A stretch of 64,000 nt of DNA, taken from NCBI GenBank assembly GCA_947565425.1, contig CANOFW010000016.1:1-64000 (forward strand), read 5' to 3'. This DNA comes from an uncultured Lachnospiraceae bacterium (GTDB lineage: Bacteria > Bacillota > Clostridia > Lachnospirales > Lachnospiraceae). The notes beneath the pieces are model-generated. The model made no database searches, was not told the DNA's origin, and saw nothing but the letters and a program-made list of their open reading frames with translations. Made by a program: the position numbers and the translations under genes. Shown one piece after another: positions 1-7,528 of this stretch. The number at the start of each line of letters is the position of its first letter. Within the stretch, counting starts at the first letter, position 1.

Positions 1-1
1 G

Positions 2-67
2 GCAAAAGCGGCGCAGAAGTCAAAACAGCGTGATAAACGCTTTAAAAACAACAAAAAGAAAAGGTAG
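2..67 (+). CDS. C-terminal fragment of an unrecognised protein
   Basis: A reading frame open from the window edge ends at the TAG at 65-67. It encodes 21 residues of a very basic tail rich in Lys, Arg and Gln (ending NNKKKR). Nothing in it identifies a family. It sits only 8 bases before a tnpV remnant, so it may be the end of a mobilisation or transposon protein; that is inference from position only. Confidence 0.35.
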   Translation, partial: AKAAQKSKQRDKRFKNNKKKR

Positions 68-75
68 GAAACACT

Positions 76-337
76 ATGGAAAAACAGGATTTATGACGAA
101 AGTAACGGTCTTTTGTATGCAAAGAAAGGCGAATATTATCTCCCAGAGCTTGCATTACCTCCCGAAGAAGAAAAGCCGATTGGTATATGGGGGTGAGCGA
201 GTACCAGTGGCACTCACGCTGCGAACCGACCGAGCCGGCAGGCGAGAAAAAGGCATTTACGGTATCTCAAAGAGCATATGCAGTTCGTGGAATTGAAAAA
301 TCTTATGAATTCATGTATACTAAGAAAAAGAAATTAG
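76..337 (+). pseudogene. tnpV: Decayed tnpV (transposon-encoded protein) remnant
   Basis: The sequence after the ATG at 76 reads like a TnpV protein once a one-base frameshift near base 90 is allowed. The segment GEYYLPELALPPEEEKPIG followed by IWG (ending at the TGA at about 196-198) matches the YLPxLxLPEEE..PIGxWG signature of TnpV. A later segment, YLKEH, in a third frame near 263 fits the family's next conserved block before a TAG at 335-337. The gene therefore carries at least two frame disruptions and an early stop. TnpV proteins accompany Clostridia transposons and mobilisable elements, so this is a scar of a former element. Family recognition is from memory of the motif. Confidence 0.6.
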
Positions 338-372
338 ACTGTGAAATCGGAATTTTGAAGGAGGAATGAAGT

Positions 373-468
373 ATGGTTAGTGATTTTTTAGGAGCAGCAT
401 TTCCGTGGATTTTAATTGGTTTATTTGTAGCTATCAGTTGTTCTCTTATGAGCAAAAAAGAGAAATAA
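373..468 (+). CDS. Small 31-residue single-span membrane protein
   Basis: A 31-codon ORF starts at ATG 373 behind a strong ribosome-binding site (GGAGG at 360-364, 8 bases upstream). It encodes a short acidic start (MVSDFLGAAFPW), one hydrophobic helix (ILIGLFVAISCSL) and a basic tail ending KKEK, so the likely topology is N-out, C-in. Similar tiny proteins with a FLGAAxPWIxxG start are common and uncharacterised in Clostridia. It follows the tnpV scar and precedes an unrelated gene by 50 bases. The function is unknown. The strong ribosome-binding site and membrane-helix composition argue that it is real. Confidence 0.6.
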   Translation: MVSDFLGAAFPWILIGLFVAISCSLMSKKEK

Positions 469-518
469 ATTTCGTTTTTTCATACTGAAAAATCGGAATT
501 CGTGGAGGATTTATTATA

Positions 519-1040
519 ATGAATCATTATAAGTCATGGGCTGGCTTGAATAAACAATTATCAGGTTTCTTGTGTGACGAATGCAAAGGACGCCTGTCAT
601 ATTTTTTGACCCGCTATCATGAGGTTCATAATTCTTATGGCAGGGCAGCCATTCGCCTGGATAATAGGGAAATGGTTTGCTTTTCGTGGATTGAGATGTA
701 CCATCAGGAACATGATTTGAATGAGATTTGGAAAGAAACAGGCGTATGGGATGATAATGATTTGGGCTTAAGGAAAAAATGGGATGCGAATGCAACTTAT
801 TATGATATGGACTTTTTGTCATCGGCCACATCATTTTTGCAAATGCCAATCATGGATGCCTTATATAGCGATAACTATATTTTACAAATTTTTGCTATAC
901 TGGATAGAAGAATTGGAAAAAGAACACTCCGCAAAATACAAGAGGAGGGCGCTTATCAAAGTTATCCTTTTTGGGTAAAACAATTTTATGAACTGAGATT
1001 ATTTATTTCAGGGGGCACGGATATGGTTTGCCGGTTGTAA
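519..1040 (+). CDS. SF0329-family-like conserved protein
   Basis: This 173-residue soluble protein has no signal peptide or membrane helix. The N-terminal block FLCDECKGRLSYFLTRYHE, a following His and GRAAIRLDNREM resemble the opening of the SF0329 family, in which a small-protein core is written FLCDSLKGRVxYxxTxYR..H...GR..I..DGKE. That family has no assigned function. A GGAGG site lies 11 bases upstream of the ATG. The gene is 55 bases upstream of the nucleotidyltransferase on the same strand, so the two may share a transcript. Both look like accessory genes next to the tnpV scar. The family assignment rests on motif memory only. Confidence 0.5.
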   Translation: MNHYKSWAGLNKQLSGFLCDECKGRLSYFLTRYHEVHNSYGRAAIRLDNREMVCFSWIEMYHQEHDLNEIWKETGVWDDNDLGLRKKWDANATYYDMDFLSSATSFLQMPIMDALYSDNYILQIFAILDRRIGKRTLRKIQEEGAYQSYPFWVKQFYELRLFISGGTDMVCRL

Positions 1041-1095
1041 TGTGAGAAAGAGGGTATGCAACCTGTAAAGACGCAGCAATAGAAAGCAGGTATCA

Positions 1096-1878
1096 ATGAG
1101 GGACATTAGAAAGGAAATTCAAGAAAAATTACAAGAAATAGAGGCACGGGAAAACGTACAGATCATACTGGCAGTGGAGTCTGGTAGCCGTGCCTGGGGA
1201 TTTGCGTCTCCAGACAGTGATTACGATGTGCGTTTTATTTATGTGAGAAGTAGGGAAGATTACCTGAAATTAAATCCATACAAGGATGTAATTGAGTGGC
1301 AGTTAGATGAAGTTCTTGATATTAATGGCTGGGATTTGAAAAAAGCGCTTGAGCAGTTTCACCGTAGCAATACGACTTTGTTTGAATGGAGTAATTCGCC
1401 GCTTGTCTATAAGAAGACGGTTTTGTGGGAGGAAATATATGAGAGGGCCATGATATATTTTGCTGAGAAACCGGCAATATATCATTACTACGGTACGGCA
1501 AAAAGCACATATGAAGGCTATCTCTGCGGGGAACAGGTAAAGTATAAGAAATATTTTTATGCATTAAGGCCGCTTCTTGCCTGCAAATATATTGAGCAGT
1601 ATCATAACATACCGCCGGTGTTGTTTGAGGAATTATTGCATTTGGATCTTGAGGAGGAATTGCGTCGGCAGATTAACAAGTTGTTGGAAGTGAAAAAGGC
1701 GACGCAAGAAAAAGATTTGAGACCTCATATACCAGGGATCATGGCATTTATCCGTTCTGAGTTGGAAAGACAAAAACAGATTGTTGCCGGGATGAAAGAT
1801 GATCGTCGGATAGAATGGGATACGTTAAATGAAATATTCCTGGATGTGTTGTCGAGACAAAAAGCAAGAATATTATAG
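1096..1878 (+). CDS. Nucleotidyltransferase of the RlaP / COG3541 type
   Basis: This 260-residue protein begins with a helix and then the polymerase-beta-fold nucleotidyltransferase signature: GSR at residues 30-32, a following WGF, and DSDYDV at 40-45. Asp42 and Asp44 are the likely metal ligands. This GSRAWGFxSxDSDYDVR form is characteristic of the YcgL/RlaP group (COG3541), predicted nucleotidyltransferases linked in some genomes to RNA repair. The substrate is unknown. The rest is alpha-helical with a conserved HYYGTAKSTYEGYL-type segment (residues 130-145) that is usual in this group. Length is normal for the family. The ribosome-binding site is weak (AGCAGG), and it may be co-transcribed with the preceding gene. 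Confidence 0.8.
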   Translation: MRDIRKEIQEKLQEIEARENVQIILAVESGSRAWGFASPDSDYDVRFIYVRSREDYLKLNPYKDVIEWQLDEVLDINGWDLKKALEQFHRSNTTLFEWSNSPLVYKKTVLWEEIYERAMIYFAEKPAIYHYYGTAKSTYEGYLCGEQVKYKKYFYALRPLLACKYIEQYHNIPPVLFEELLHLDLEEELRRQINKLLEVKKATQEKDLRPHIPGIMAFIRSELERQKQIVAGMKDDRRIEWDTLNEIFLDVLSRQKARIL

Positions 1879-1905
1879 AAGCAGATTTTATGTATGAATT
1901 TTAAC

Positions 1906-2012
1906 GGGGATGTCGCATTAACATAAATTACAAGCTATGATTCGTTCAAAAGGTTTTGCCACATAAGCGGCAAGACCTTTTGAACGAGTAAATAGATTCG
2001 TGCGACAGCCCC
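1906..2012. repeat. Palindromic MITE-like element, copy 1
   Basis: This 107-bp element has GGGGATGTCGCA at one end and TGCGACAGCCCC at the other, an imperfect terminal inverted repeat. An inner inverted repeat has 19-bp arms, TCGTTCAAAAGGTTTTGCC at 1942-1960 and its near-perfect complement at 1969-1987 (one mismatch). Two other copies lie at 2839-2899 and 14415-14602. It encodes no protein. It sits between two genes reading away from each other's stops and could act as a bidirectional terminator. Confidence 0.75.
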
Positions 2013-2027
2013 GCCTTTAAGGGGGTG

Positions 2028-2450
2028 TTATCCTTCAATTGCAATATATCGTTTTTCATCAACCTGTTTTGCCGGTTCTTTTTTGGGAATTTGCAGCGTG
2101 AGCATTCCGTTTTCAAACTTTGCTTTTATCTCATCCTGGGTTAAATTTTCGCCCACGAAGAAGCTGCGGTTAAAAGTCCCGTAATAACGTTCACGGCGAA
2201 TATATTTTCCTTCCGCGTCTTTCTCGTCGTTGTTCTGTCTGGTTGTTGCGGTGATGGTCAGGTATCCATCTTTTAATTCTGCTTTCAGGTCTTCCTTTTT
2301 CACGCCGGGCAGATCCATGGAAAGCTCATATCCTTGTCCTGATTCCTTCACATCTGTCCTCATCAGAGCCTGATTGCGGTCATAACCATGATAGCGGGGT
2401 TCAAAGAAATCATCAAATAAATCTTTTGTAAATATACTTGGCATTAACAT
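2028..2450 (-). CDS. hsp20: Small heat-shock protein, Hsp20/alpha-crystallin family
   Basis: This 140-residue ATP-independent holdase chaperone binds unfolding proteins in the cytoplasm. The alpha-crystallin domain spans about residues 30-130. It includes the SMDLPGVKKEDLKAEL strand region and the family hallmark GMLTLQIPKKEP near the C-terminus (A-x-x-x-n-GvL motif: FENGMLTLQIPK). The C-terminal IAI-like extension (YIAIEG) fits the usual I-x-I/V anchor. The start is the ATG at 2448-2450, preceded by GGAGCG. The gene is monocistronic and faces away from carB. An HrcA-type CIRCE operator overlaps its promoter, so it should be heat-induced. Confidence 0.95.
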   Translation of the reverse strand: MLMPSIFTKDLFDDFFEPRYHGYDRNQALMRTDVKESGQGYELSMDLPGVKKEDLKAELKDGYLTITATTRQNNDEKDAEGKYIRRERYYGTFNRSFFVGENLTQDEIKAKFENGMLTLQIPKKEPAKQVDEKRYIAIEG

Positions 2451-2528
2451 AAATCATCGCTCCTTTTTATAGATAATTTTGTTGGTATAAAAGGTCTGGA
2501 TGGTGTTTCCGTTCCTTTTGTTATGATT

Positions 2529-2557
2529 GTTATAACACGGATTGTTAGCACTGTCAA
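2529..2557 (-). promoter_or_regulatory. Sigma-A promoter of hsp20
   Basis: On the minus strand, TTGACA (2552-2557) is followed by a 17-base spacer and TATAAC (2529-2534). This is a near-consensus housekeeping promoter 80 bases before the hsp20 start, and the CIRCE operator covers its -35 box. Confidence 0.8.
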
Positions 2558-2571
2558 TAGGTGAGTGCTAA
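2545..2571. promoter_or_regulatory. CIRCE operator (HrcA site)
   Basis: TTAGCACTG, nine bases, then GAGTGCTAA matches the CIRCE consensus TTAGCACTC-N9-GAGTGCTAA with one mismatch. CIRCE is bound by the HrcA repressor, which releases on heat stress. Here it overlaps the -35 box of hsp20, placing that gene in the HrcA regulon along with groE and dnaK. Confidence 0.92.
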
Positions 2572-2676
2572 AATTGTGTGAAAATTTTGTGAAGTGTCAG
2601 GTTATATAGAACCGAAAATGTTCATAATCTGTGTTTTTGATAGTATATCCAACCATAGATATTTTATGTTCAGTAT

Positions 2677-2705
2677 TTGTAAAACAGGTCACGGTGTGAT
2701 ATAAT
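2677..2705 (+). promoter_or_regulatory. Extended -10 promoter for carB leader
   Basis: TTGTAA (2677-2682), a 17-base spacer and TATAAT (2700-2705) with an upstream TG (2697-2698) make a good extended -10 sigma-A promoter. Transcription would begin near 2712, giving carB a leader of about 270 bases that contains two tandem hairpin repeats and a palindromic element. Confidence 0.65.
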
Positions 2706-2707
2706 AT

Positions 2708-2840
2708 GCCCTAAGGAGGGACCCAAGGAAGTTGGGAGGATGCCTTAGGGCTTGTATCGGGGAGAAAATAGTAAAGGCCCTAAGGAGTGACCTGAGGAAG
2801 TTGGGAGGATGCTTTAGGGCTTATATCGGGGAGAAAATGG
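2708..2840 (+). repeat. Two tandem 69-bp structured hairpin repeats in the carB leader
   Basis: Two units start at 2708 and 2777, exactly 69 bases apart. Each has an outer stem GCCCTAAGG paired with CCTTAGGGC (second copy CTTTAGGGC, kept by a wobble), a 5' internal loop AGGGA/AGTGA, an inner stem CCCAA/TTGGG (second copy CCTGA/TTGGG, paired through wobbles), a GGAAG loop and a 3' internal loop AGGATG. Substitutions between the copies preserve pairing. The same plan with other stem bases occurs twice at 47400-47532. The predicted transcription start falls just inside the first outer stem. Confidence 0.7.
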
Positions 2841-2899
2841 GGAGCTCGCACGATTATATTTATTCGTTCAAAAGGTTTTGCCGCTTATGCGACAGCCCC
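2839..2899. repeat. Palindromic MITE-like element, copy 2 (shortened)
   Basis: A 61-bp relative of the element at 1906-2012. It has a GGGGAGCTCGCA left end, the internal TTCGTTCAAAAGGTTTTGCC, and a TGCGACAGCCCC right end. The right inner arm is missing, so this is a deletion derivative. It lies in the carB leader, directly after the tandem hairpins. Downstream, a direct repeat CATAGACTACCAT occurs at about 2910 and 2953. Confidence 0.65.
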
Positions 2900-2983
2900 A
2901 TGAAGTGCGCATAGACTACCATGCCATTGCAAAGCAATTCATGGTTTTGTACATAGACTACCATACCAACAGGAGGATATTAT

Positions 2984-5900
2984 ATGTCACAGAGAACAGA
3001 CATTCATAAAGTATTGATTATAGGCTCGGGGCCTATTATTATTGGACAGGCCTGTGAGTTTGATTATTCCGGCACACAGGCATGTAAGGCTTTGAAAAAG
3101 CTGGGGTACGAGATTGTATTGGTGAATTCCAATCCCGCCACGATTATGACAGACCCGGAAATGGCCGATGTCACTTATATTGAGCCGTTGAATAAGGAGC
3201 GTTTGGAACAGATTATTGCTAAGGAACGTCCCGATGCGCTGTTACCTAATCTCGGCGGGCAGTCCGGGCTCAATCTTTGTGCGGAGCTTGCGAGTGCGGG
3301 AATCCTGGACAAGTATCAAGTAAAGGTAATTGGCGTACAGGTAGATGCCATTGAGCGTGGCGAAGACCGTATTGAATTTAAGAAGGCCATGGACGCGCTG
3401 GGCATTGAGATGGCGCGCAGCGAGGTGGCGTATTCAGTGGAAGAGGCATTGCAGATTGCCGATACGCTGGGGTATCCAGTTGTGCTTCGCCCTGCTTATA
3501 CCATGGGCGGCGCCGGCGGTGGACTGGTATACAATAAGGATGAGCTGCGTCTTGTCTGTGCAAGAGGCTTGCAGGCAAGTCTCGTAGGGCAGGTTTTGGT
3601 AGAGGAATCCATTTTAGGCTGGGAAGAGCTGGAGCTTGAAGTGGTGCGTGACGCAGAAGGAAATATGATTACTGTCTGCTTTATTGAGAATATTGATCCT
3701 TTGGGCGTGCATACCGGCGATTCTTTTTGTGCAGCGCCTATGCTGACAATTTCCGAGGACTTACAGAAGCGGCTGCAAGAACAAGCGTATCGTATTGTGG
3801 AGTCTGTACAGGTTATTGGTGGAACGAATGTGCAGTTTGCCCATGATCCGGTGAGCGACCGCATTATTGTAATAGAAATTAACCCCAGGACGTCTCGGTC
3901 CTCTGCGCTTGCTTCCAAGGCGACGGGCTTTCCAATTGCTCTAGTCAGCGCGATGCTGGCGTCCGGGCTGACCTTGAAAGATATTCCCTGCGGCAAGTAT
4001 GGTACTTTGGATAAATATGTGCCGGATGGCGATTATGTAGTGATTAAGTTTGCTCGCTGGGCATTTGAGAAGTTTAAAGGCGTAGAAGACAAGCTGGGCA
4101 CGCAGATGCGCGCCGTAGGCGAGGTCATGAGTATTGGCAAGAATTATAAGGAAGCGTTTCAGAAAGCTATCCGCTCGCTAGAGACGGGGCGCTACGGCTT
4201 AGGGCAGGTGCCAAAGCTGGAGGAGAAATCGAAAGAACAGCTTTTGCAGATGCTTTTAACACCGTCCAGTGAACGTCACTTTGCCATGTATGAGGCGTTG
4301 AAAAAGGGCGCAACGATCGAAGAATTACATGAGATTACCCATGTGAAGACATGGTTTATTGAGCAGATGAAAGAATTAGTAGAAGAGGAGCAGGAAATTC
4401 TTGCATCAAAAGGCAGCCTTCCCAATGACCAGTTGCTGATTAAGGCAAAGAAGGATGGATTTTCTGACAAGTATCTGAGTATTTTGCTGGATATTTCGGA
4501 ACAAGAGATTCGTGAGCAGCGTATGAAATTAGGCGTGGAGGAAGCCTGGGAGGGCGTGCATGTGAGCGGCACCGAGGACAGCGCTTATTATTACTCCACT
4601 TACAATGCGCCGGACAGCAACCCTGTCCGCGCCGATAAGCCTAAGATTATGATTCTGGGTGGAGGCCCGAACCGTATTGGACAGGGTATTGAGTTTGATT
4701 ATTGTTGTGTGCATGCTTCGCTTGCCTTGAAGAAGATGGGATTTGAGACGATTATTGTCAACTGTAACCCAGAGACGGTTTCTACGGACTATGATACTTC
4801 GGACAAGTTGTATTTTGAGCCGTTGACGCTGGAAGATGTGCTGAGTATCTATAAAAAAGAGCAGCCGGTAGGTGTGATTGCTCAGTTTGGCGGTCAGACG
4901 CCTTTGAATTTGGCGGCAGATTTGGAGAAAAACGGTGTGAAGATTCTTGGCACGGCGCCGTCTGTGATAGATTTGGCGGAAGATAGAGACTTGTTCCGCG
5001 CTATGATGGATAAGCTGGAAATCCCCATGCCGGAATCCGGTATGGCAGTTACTGTGGAAGAGGCTTTGGAGATTGCCCATAAGATTGGTTATCCGGTGAT
5101 GGTGCGTCCCTCCTATGTATTGGGCGGACGCGGTATGGAGGTTGTGTACAATGACGTGAATCTTACCTCGTATATGGAAGCGGCAATCGGTGTGACGCCG
5201 GACCGCCCGATTCTGATTGACCGTTTTCTCAACCATGCGCTTGAGTGTGAGGCGGACGCTATCAGCGATGGTACGCACGCCTTTGTGCCTGCGGTTATGG
5301 AGCATATTGAGCTTGCGGGGGTTCACTCCGGCGACTCTGCCTGCATCATCCCCTCGAAACATATCTCTGAGGAGAATGTGGCGACGATCAAGGAGTATAC
5401 CAGGAAGATTGCCGAGGAGATGCATGTGCGCGGGTTGATGAACATGCAGTATGCGATTGAGAATGATAAGGTGTATGTATTAGAGGCGAACCCCAGAGCG
5501 TCCAGAACGGTGCCTTTGGTATCAAAAGTATGCAATATTCGTATGGTTCCGCTGGCGACAGAGATTATTACTTCTGAAATTACCGGAAAACCTTCACCGG
5601 TGCCCGGTTTGAAAGAGCAGGATATTCCTTACTATGGCGTGAAAGAAGCGGTATTTCCCTTCAATATGTTCCAGGAGGTTGATCCCGTCCTTGGGCCGGA
5701 AATGCGTTCTACCGGAGAAGTGTTGGGACTTGCAGAATCGGCAGGCGAAGCGTTTTTTAAGGCGCAGGAGGCGACCCAGACCAGGCTGCCGCTTAGCGGT
5801 ACAGTCTTAATCAGCGTCAACCGTAAGGATAAGGCTGAGGTCGTTGAAGTAGGTAAGGACTTCCAGAAAGCAGGGTTTAAGATTCTTGCTACGGGAAATA

Positions 5901-6208
5901 CCTGCAAATTATTACAGGAGGCAGGGATAGAAGCAGAACTTGTGAAGAAGCTTCATGAGGGCAGACCGAATTTGCTGGATCTGATTACGAATGGAGATAT
6001 TGATTTGATTATCAATTCTCCGGTAGGGGAAGACAGCAAGCATGATGACAGCTATCTGCGTAAAGCTGCGATTAAGGCTAAGGTGCCTTATATGACAACG
6101 ATTGCGGCAGCCAAGGCGACTGCCGAGGGCATCCTGCAAGTGCAGAAGAAAGGCAATGGAGAAGTACACGCAGTGCAGACGCTTCATGCGCGGATTCAGC
6201 CTAAATAA
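2984..6208 (+). CDS. carB: Carbamoyl-phosphate synthase large subunit
   Basis: This 1074-residue enzyme makes carbamoyl phosphate from bicarbonate, ammonia (channelled from glutamine by CarA) and two ATP, for pyrimidine and arginine synthesis. Two homologous ATP-grasp halves are visible. The first opens IGSGPIIIGQACEFDYSGTQ near residue 13, and the second opens ILGGGPNRIGQGIEFDYCCV near residue 560. A C-terminal MGS-like allosteric domain spans about 940-1074 (ATGNTCKLLQEAGIEAELV). Length is normal. The ATG follows AGGAGG at 8 bases. No carA lies next to it in this window, so the small subunit must be elsewhere. It stands alone behind a long structured leader and appears to end at a hairpin inside the convergent LacI gene. 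Confidence 0.97.
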   Translation: MSQRTDIHKVLIIGSGPIIIGQACEFDYSGTQACKALKKLGYEIVLVNSNPATIMTDPEMADVTYIEPLNKERLEQIIAKERPDALLPNLGGQSGLNLCAELASAGILDKYQVKVIGVQVDAIERGEDRIEFKKAMDALGIEMARSEVAYSVEEALQIADTLGYPVVLRPAYTMGGAGGGLVYNKDELRLVCARGLQASLVGQVLVEESILGWEELELEVVRDAEGNMITVCFIENIDPLGVHTGDSFCAAPMLTISEDLQKRLQEQAYRIVESVQVIGGTNVQFAHDPVSDRIIVIEINPRTSRSSALASKATGFPIALVSAMLASGLTLKDIPCGKYGTLDKYVPDGDYVVIKFARWAFEKFKGVEDKLGTQMRAVGEVMSIGKNYKEAFQKAIRSLETGRYGLGQVPKLEEKSKEQLLQMLLTPSSERHFAMYEALKKGATIEELHEITHVKTWFIEQMKELVEEEQEILASKGSLPNDQLLIKAKKDGFSDKYLSILLDISEQEIREQRMKLGVEEAWEGVHVSGTEDSAYYYSTYNAPDSNPVRADKPKIMILGGGPNRIGQGIEFDYCCVHASLALKKMGFETIIVNCNPETVSTDYDTSDKLYFEPLTLEDVLSIYKKEQPVGVIAQFGGQTPLNLAADLEKNGVKILGTAPSVIDLAEDRDLFRAMMDKLEIPMPESGMAVTVEEALEIAHKIGYPVMVRPSYVLGGRGMEVVYNDVNLTSYMEAAIGVTPDRPILIDRFLNHALECEADAISDGTHAFVPAVMEHIELAGVHSGDSACIIPSKHISEENVATIKEYTRKIAEEMHVRGLMNMQYAIENDKVYVLEANPRASRTVPLVSKVCNIRMVPLATEIITSEITGKPSPVPGLKEQDIPYYGVKEAVFPFNMFQEVDPVLGPEMRSTGEVLGLAESAGEAFFKAQEATQTRLPLSGTVLISVNRKDKAEVVEVGKDFQKAGFKILATGNTCKLLQEAGIEAELVKKLHEGRPNLLDLITNGDIDLIINSPVGEDSKHDDSYLRKAAIKAKVPYMTTIAAAKATAEGILQVQKKGNGEVHAVQTLHARIQPK

Positions 6209-6229
6209 TATGCAAGCAACATAATATCA

Positions 6230-7252
6230 TTAATCTGTGGTATCGCGTCGGATTAAGATAGGCGTGATTTGTCGATGAATGGGTTCCCTTAATGGTTTGG
6301 GAACCCTTTTTTTCATTTCTTCCATTTGTAATATCAGAAGTTCCATGGCATTTTGCACCATCTTTTCAATTTGCTGTCCGACTGTGGTAATGGGGTAGAT
6401 GGCTTCGCTGGCGATGGGTGAATCGTCGAAGCCGACAATGCGGTAATTCGGGGGGAAACTGCCGTATTGTCGGATTACGCTATTGACAAATATATTGGCG
6501 TAAGTATCATTTGCGAGAAAGACACCTTTTTTTTCACCGTCCATCTGCTCAATTTGTTGAAAAATTTGGTCTATTTGTGTTACTGTGCTGGCATAAGAAT
6601 CACCGAAATCAGCAGTGATGATTTCATAGGGAATATTATTTGTCTTGCAGGTATCTTCAAAGCCTTTGATTCTGCTGTAAGCCGGGATGTATTCCGGCGT
6701 ATTGGAATTGATATGGATGAGTTTGGAACAGTGATTCTTGATAAGCAGACTGGTAGCCTGGACGCCCCCCATGTAATTGTCTGTACTTACGCCGCAGACA
6801 TGCTCGGATTCCCGTTCAATGGTGACGATAGGCACACGGTAAGCAGCCAGTTCTTTGGAAGTCATTGTGTGGCTCAGTACAATGAGCCCTTCTATTTTAT
6901 AGGCGAGCAGTTCGTTAATATAATTTTGTTCTGTTTCTTTGTCGTTGTCGCTGACGAATACCAGGAATTTGTAATGATGCTGTCTGTAGGTGGACAAAAT
7001 CTGGTTGAGCATTTCTGCATAATAATGGAGATATAAGTTGGGAACGATAATGCCGATAAATTCGCTTTTGCCGTTTGCAAGAACTTTCGCCAATTTATTT
7101 TCCTGATAGCCAAGTTCCTCTAATGCGTTGGCTATTTTTTGCTGATTTTCTATCGTGAGGGAATCTGGGTTGTTAAAATATCTGGAAATGGTAGTTTTTG
7201 AAAAATTCGTATATGCTGCGATGTCCGCAAATGTCACTTTTTTTGAATTCAT
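6230..7252 (-). CDS. LacI-family transcriptional regulator of the sucrose/fructoside operon
   Basis: This 340-residue repressor has an N-terminal LacI helix-turn-helix (VTFADIAAYTNFSKTTISRY, residues 5-24), the hinge helix region (QENKLAKVLANGKS) and a periplasmic-binding-protein-like effector core opening IGIIVPNLYLHYYAEML. It should bind a sugar or sugar phosphate and release operators when substrate is present. The start ATG at 7250-7252 follows CGGAG. It is transcribed away from the sugar ABC operon that begins 276 bases further on, the usual arrangement for a local repressor. Candidate operators, palindromes of the TAACCAGTTA type, lie next to the operon promoter. The effector is inferred from neighbours (GH32 hydrolase, fructokinase), not from the protein. 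Confidence 0.9.
   Translation of the reverse strand: MNSKKVTFADIAAYTNFSKTTISRYFNNPDSLTIENQQKIANALEELGYQENKLAKVLANGKSEFIGIIVPNLYLHYYAEMLNQILSTYRQHHYKFLVFVSDNDKETEQNYINELLAYKIEGLIVLSHTMTSKELAAYRVPIVTIERESEHVCGVSTDNYMGGVQATSLLIKNHCSKLIHINSNTPEYIPAYSRIKGFEDTCKTNNIPYEIITADFGDSYASTVTQIDQIFQQIEQMDGEKKGVFLANDTYANIFVNSVIRQYGSFPPNYRIVGFDDSPIASEAIYPITTVGQQIEKMVQNAMELLILQMEEMKKRVPKPLREPIHRQITPILIRRDTTD
6281..6314 (+). terminator. Probable carB terminator inside the 3' end of the LacI gene
   Basis: GGGTTCCC and GGGAACCC form an 8-bp stem with a 10-11-base loop, followed by seven T on the plus strand. It is oriented to end transcription coming from carB, whose stop is 75 bases upstream. It lies inside the last 30 codons of the convergent regulator gene and encodes part of its C-terminal tail. 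Confidence 0.65.
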
Positions 7253-7394
7253 AGTATACTCCGTTTTCTGAAATATTTTTCTTATCGGAATTCCAAAAAT
7301 AAATGGAATCCTTTTTTATTATAACAATGGAATGTGGGAAAATCAATCAAAATATAACTGGTAAAGGAACCGGTTCTTTTTTGTGAAAAACTTG

Positions 7395-7423
7395 TTGACA
7401 AAAATGATACCGGGGTGTATTAT
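7395..7423 (+). promoter_or_regulatory. Promoter of the sugar ABC / GH32 operon
   Basis: TTGACA (7395-7400), a 17-base spacer and TATTAT (7418-7423) make a strong sigma-A promoter about 105 bases before the first gene. ACCGGTT motifs flank it (near 7369 and 7436). Confidence 0.8.
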
Positions 7424-7445
7424 AATTACAAAGTTACCGGTTACT

Positions 7446-7467
7446 TAACCAGTTACATAACTGGTTA
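7446..7467. promoter_or_regulatory. Candidate LacI-family operator
   Basis: TAACCAGTTA and its exact reverse complement TAACTGGTTA are separated by two bases, just downstream of the -10 box where a bound repressor would block initiation. Related ACCGGTT half-sites near 7369 and 7436 suggest cooperative binding. The likely binder is the divergent regulator at 6230-7252. Confidence 0.6.
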
Positions 7468-7528
7468 TGTAGTGAAGCGAAGATGAAAATTGAAGGGTGA
7501 ATGTCATGTATCGAGAAAGGAGAGAGCT

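Noticed and set aside
2708-2984. T-box, PyrR site or glutamine riboswitch upstream of carB
   Set aside because: No T-box AGGGTGGNACCGCG, no PyrR-type hairpin and no match I could recall to the cyanobacterial glutamine riboswitch. Only the tandem hairpins and a MITE are present.
4529-5425. Long minus-strand ORF inside carB (298 codons)
   Set aside because: Antisense shadow of a highly conserved gene; biased composition, no ribosome-binding site and no recognisable domain.
6467-7036. Plus-strand ORF inside the LacI gene
   Set aside because: It overlaps the conserved regulator on the other strand and lacks a start signal.
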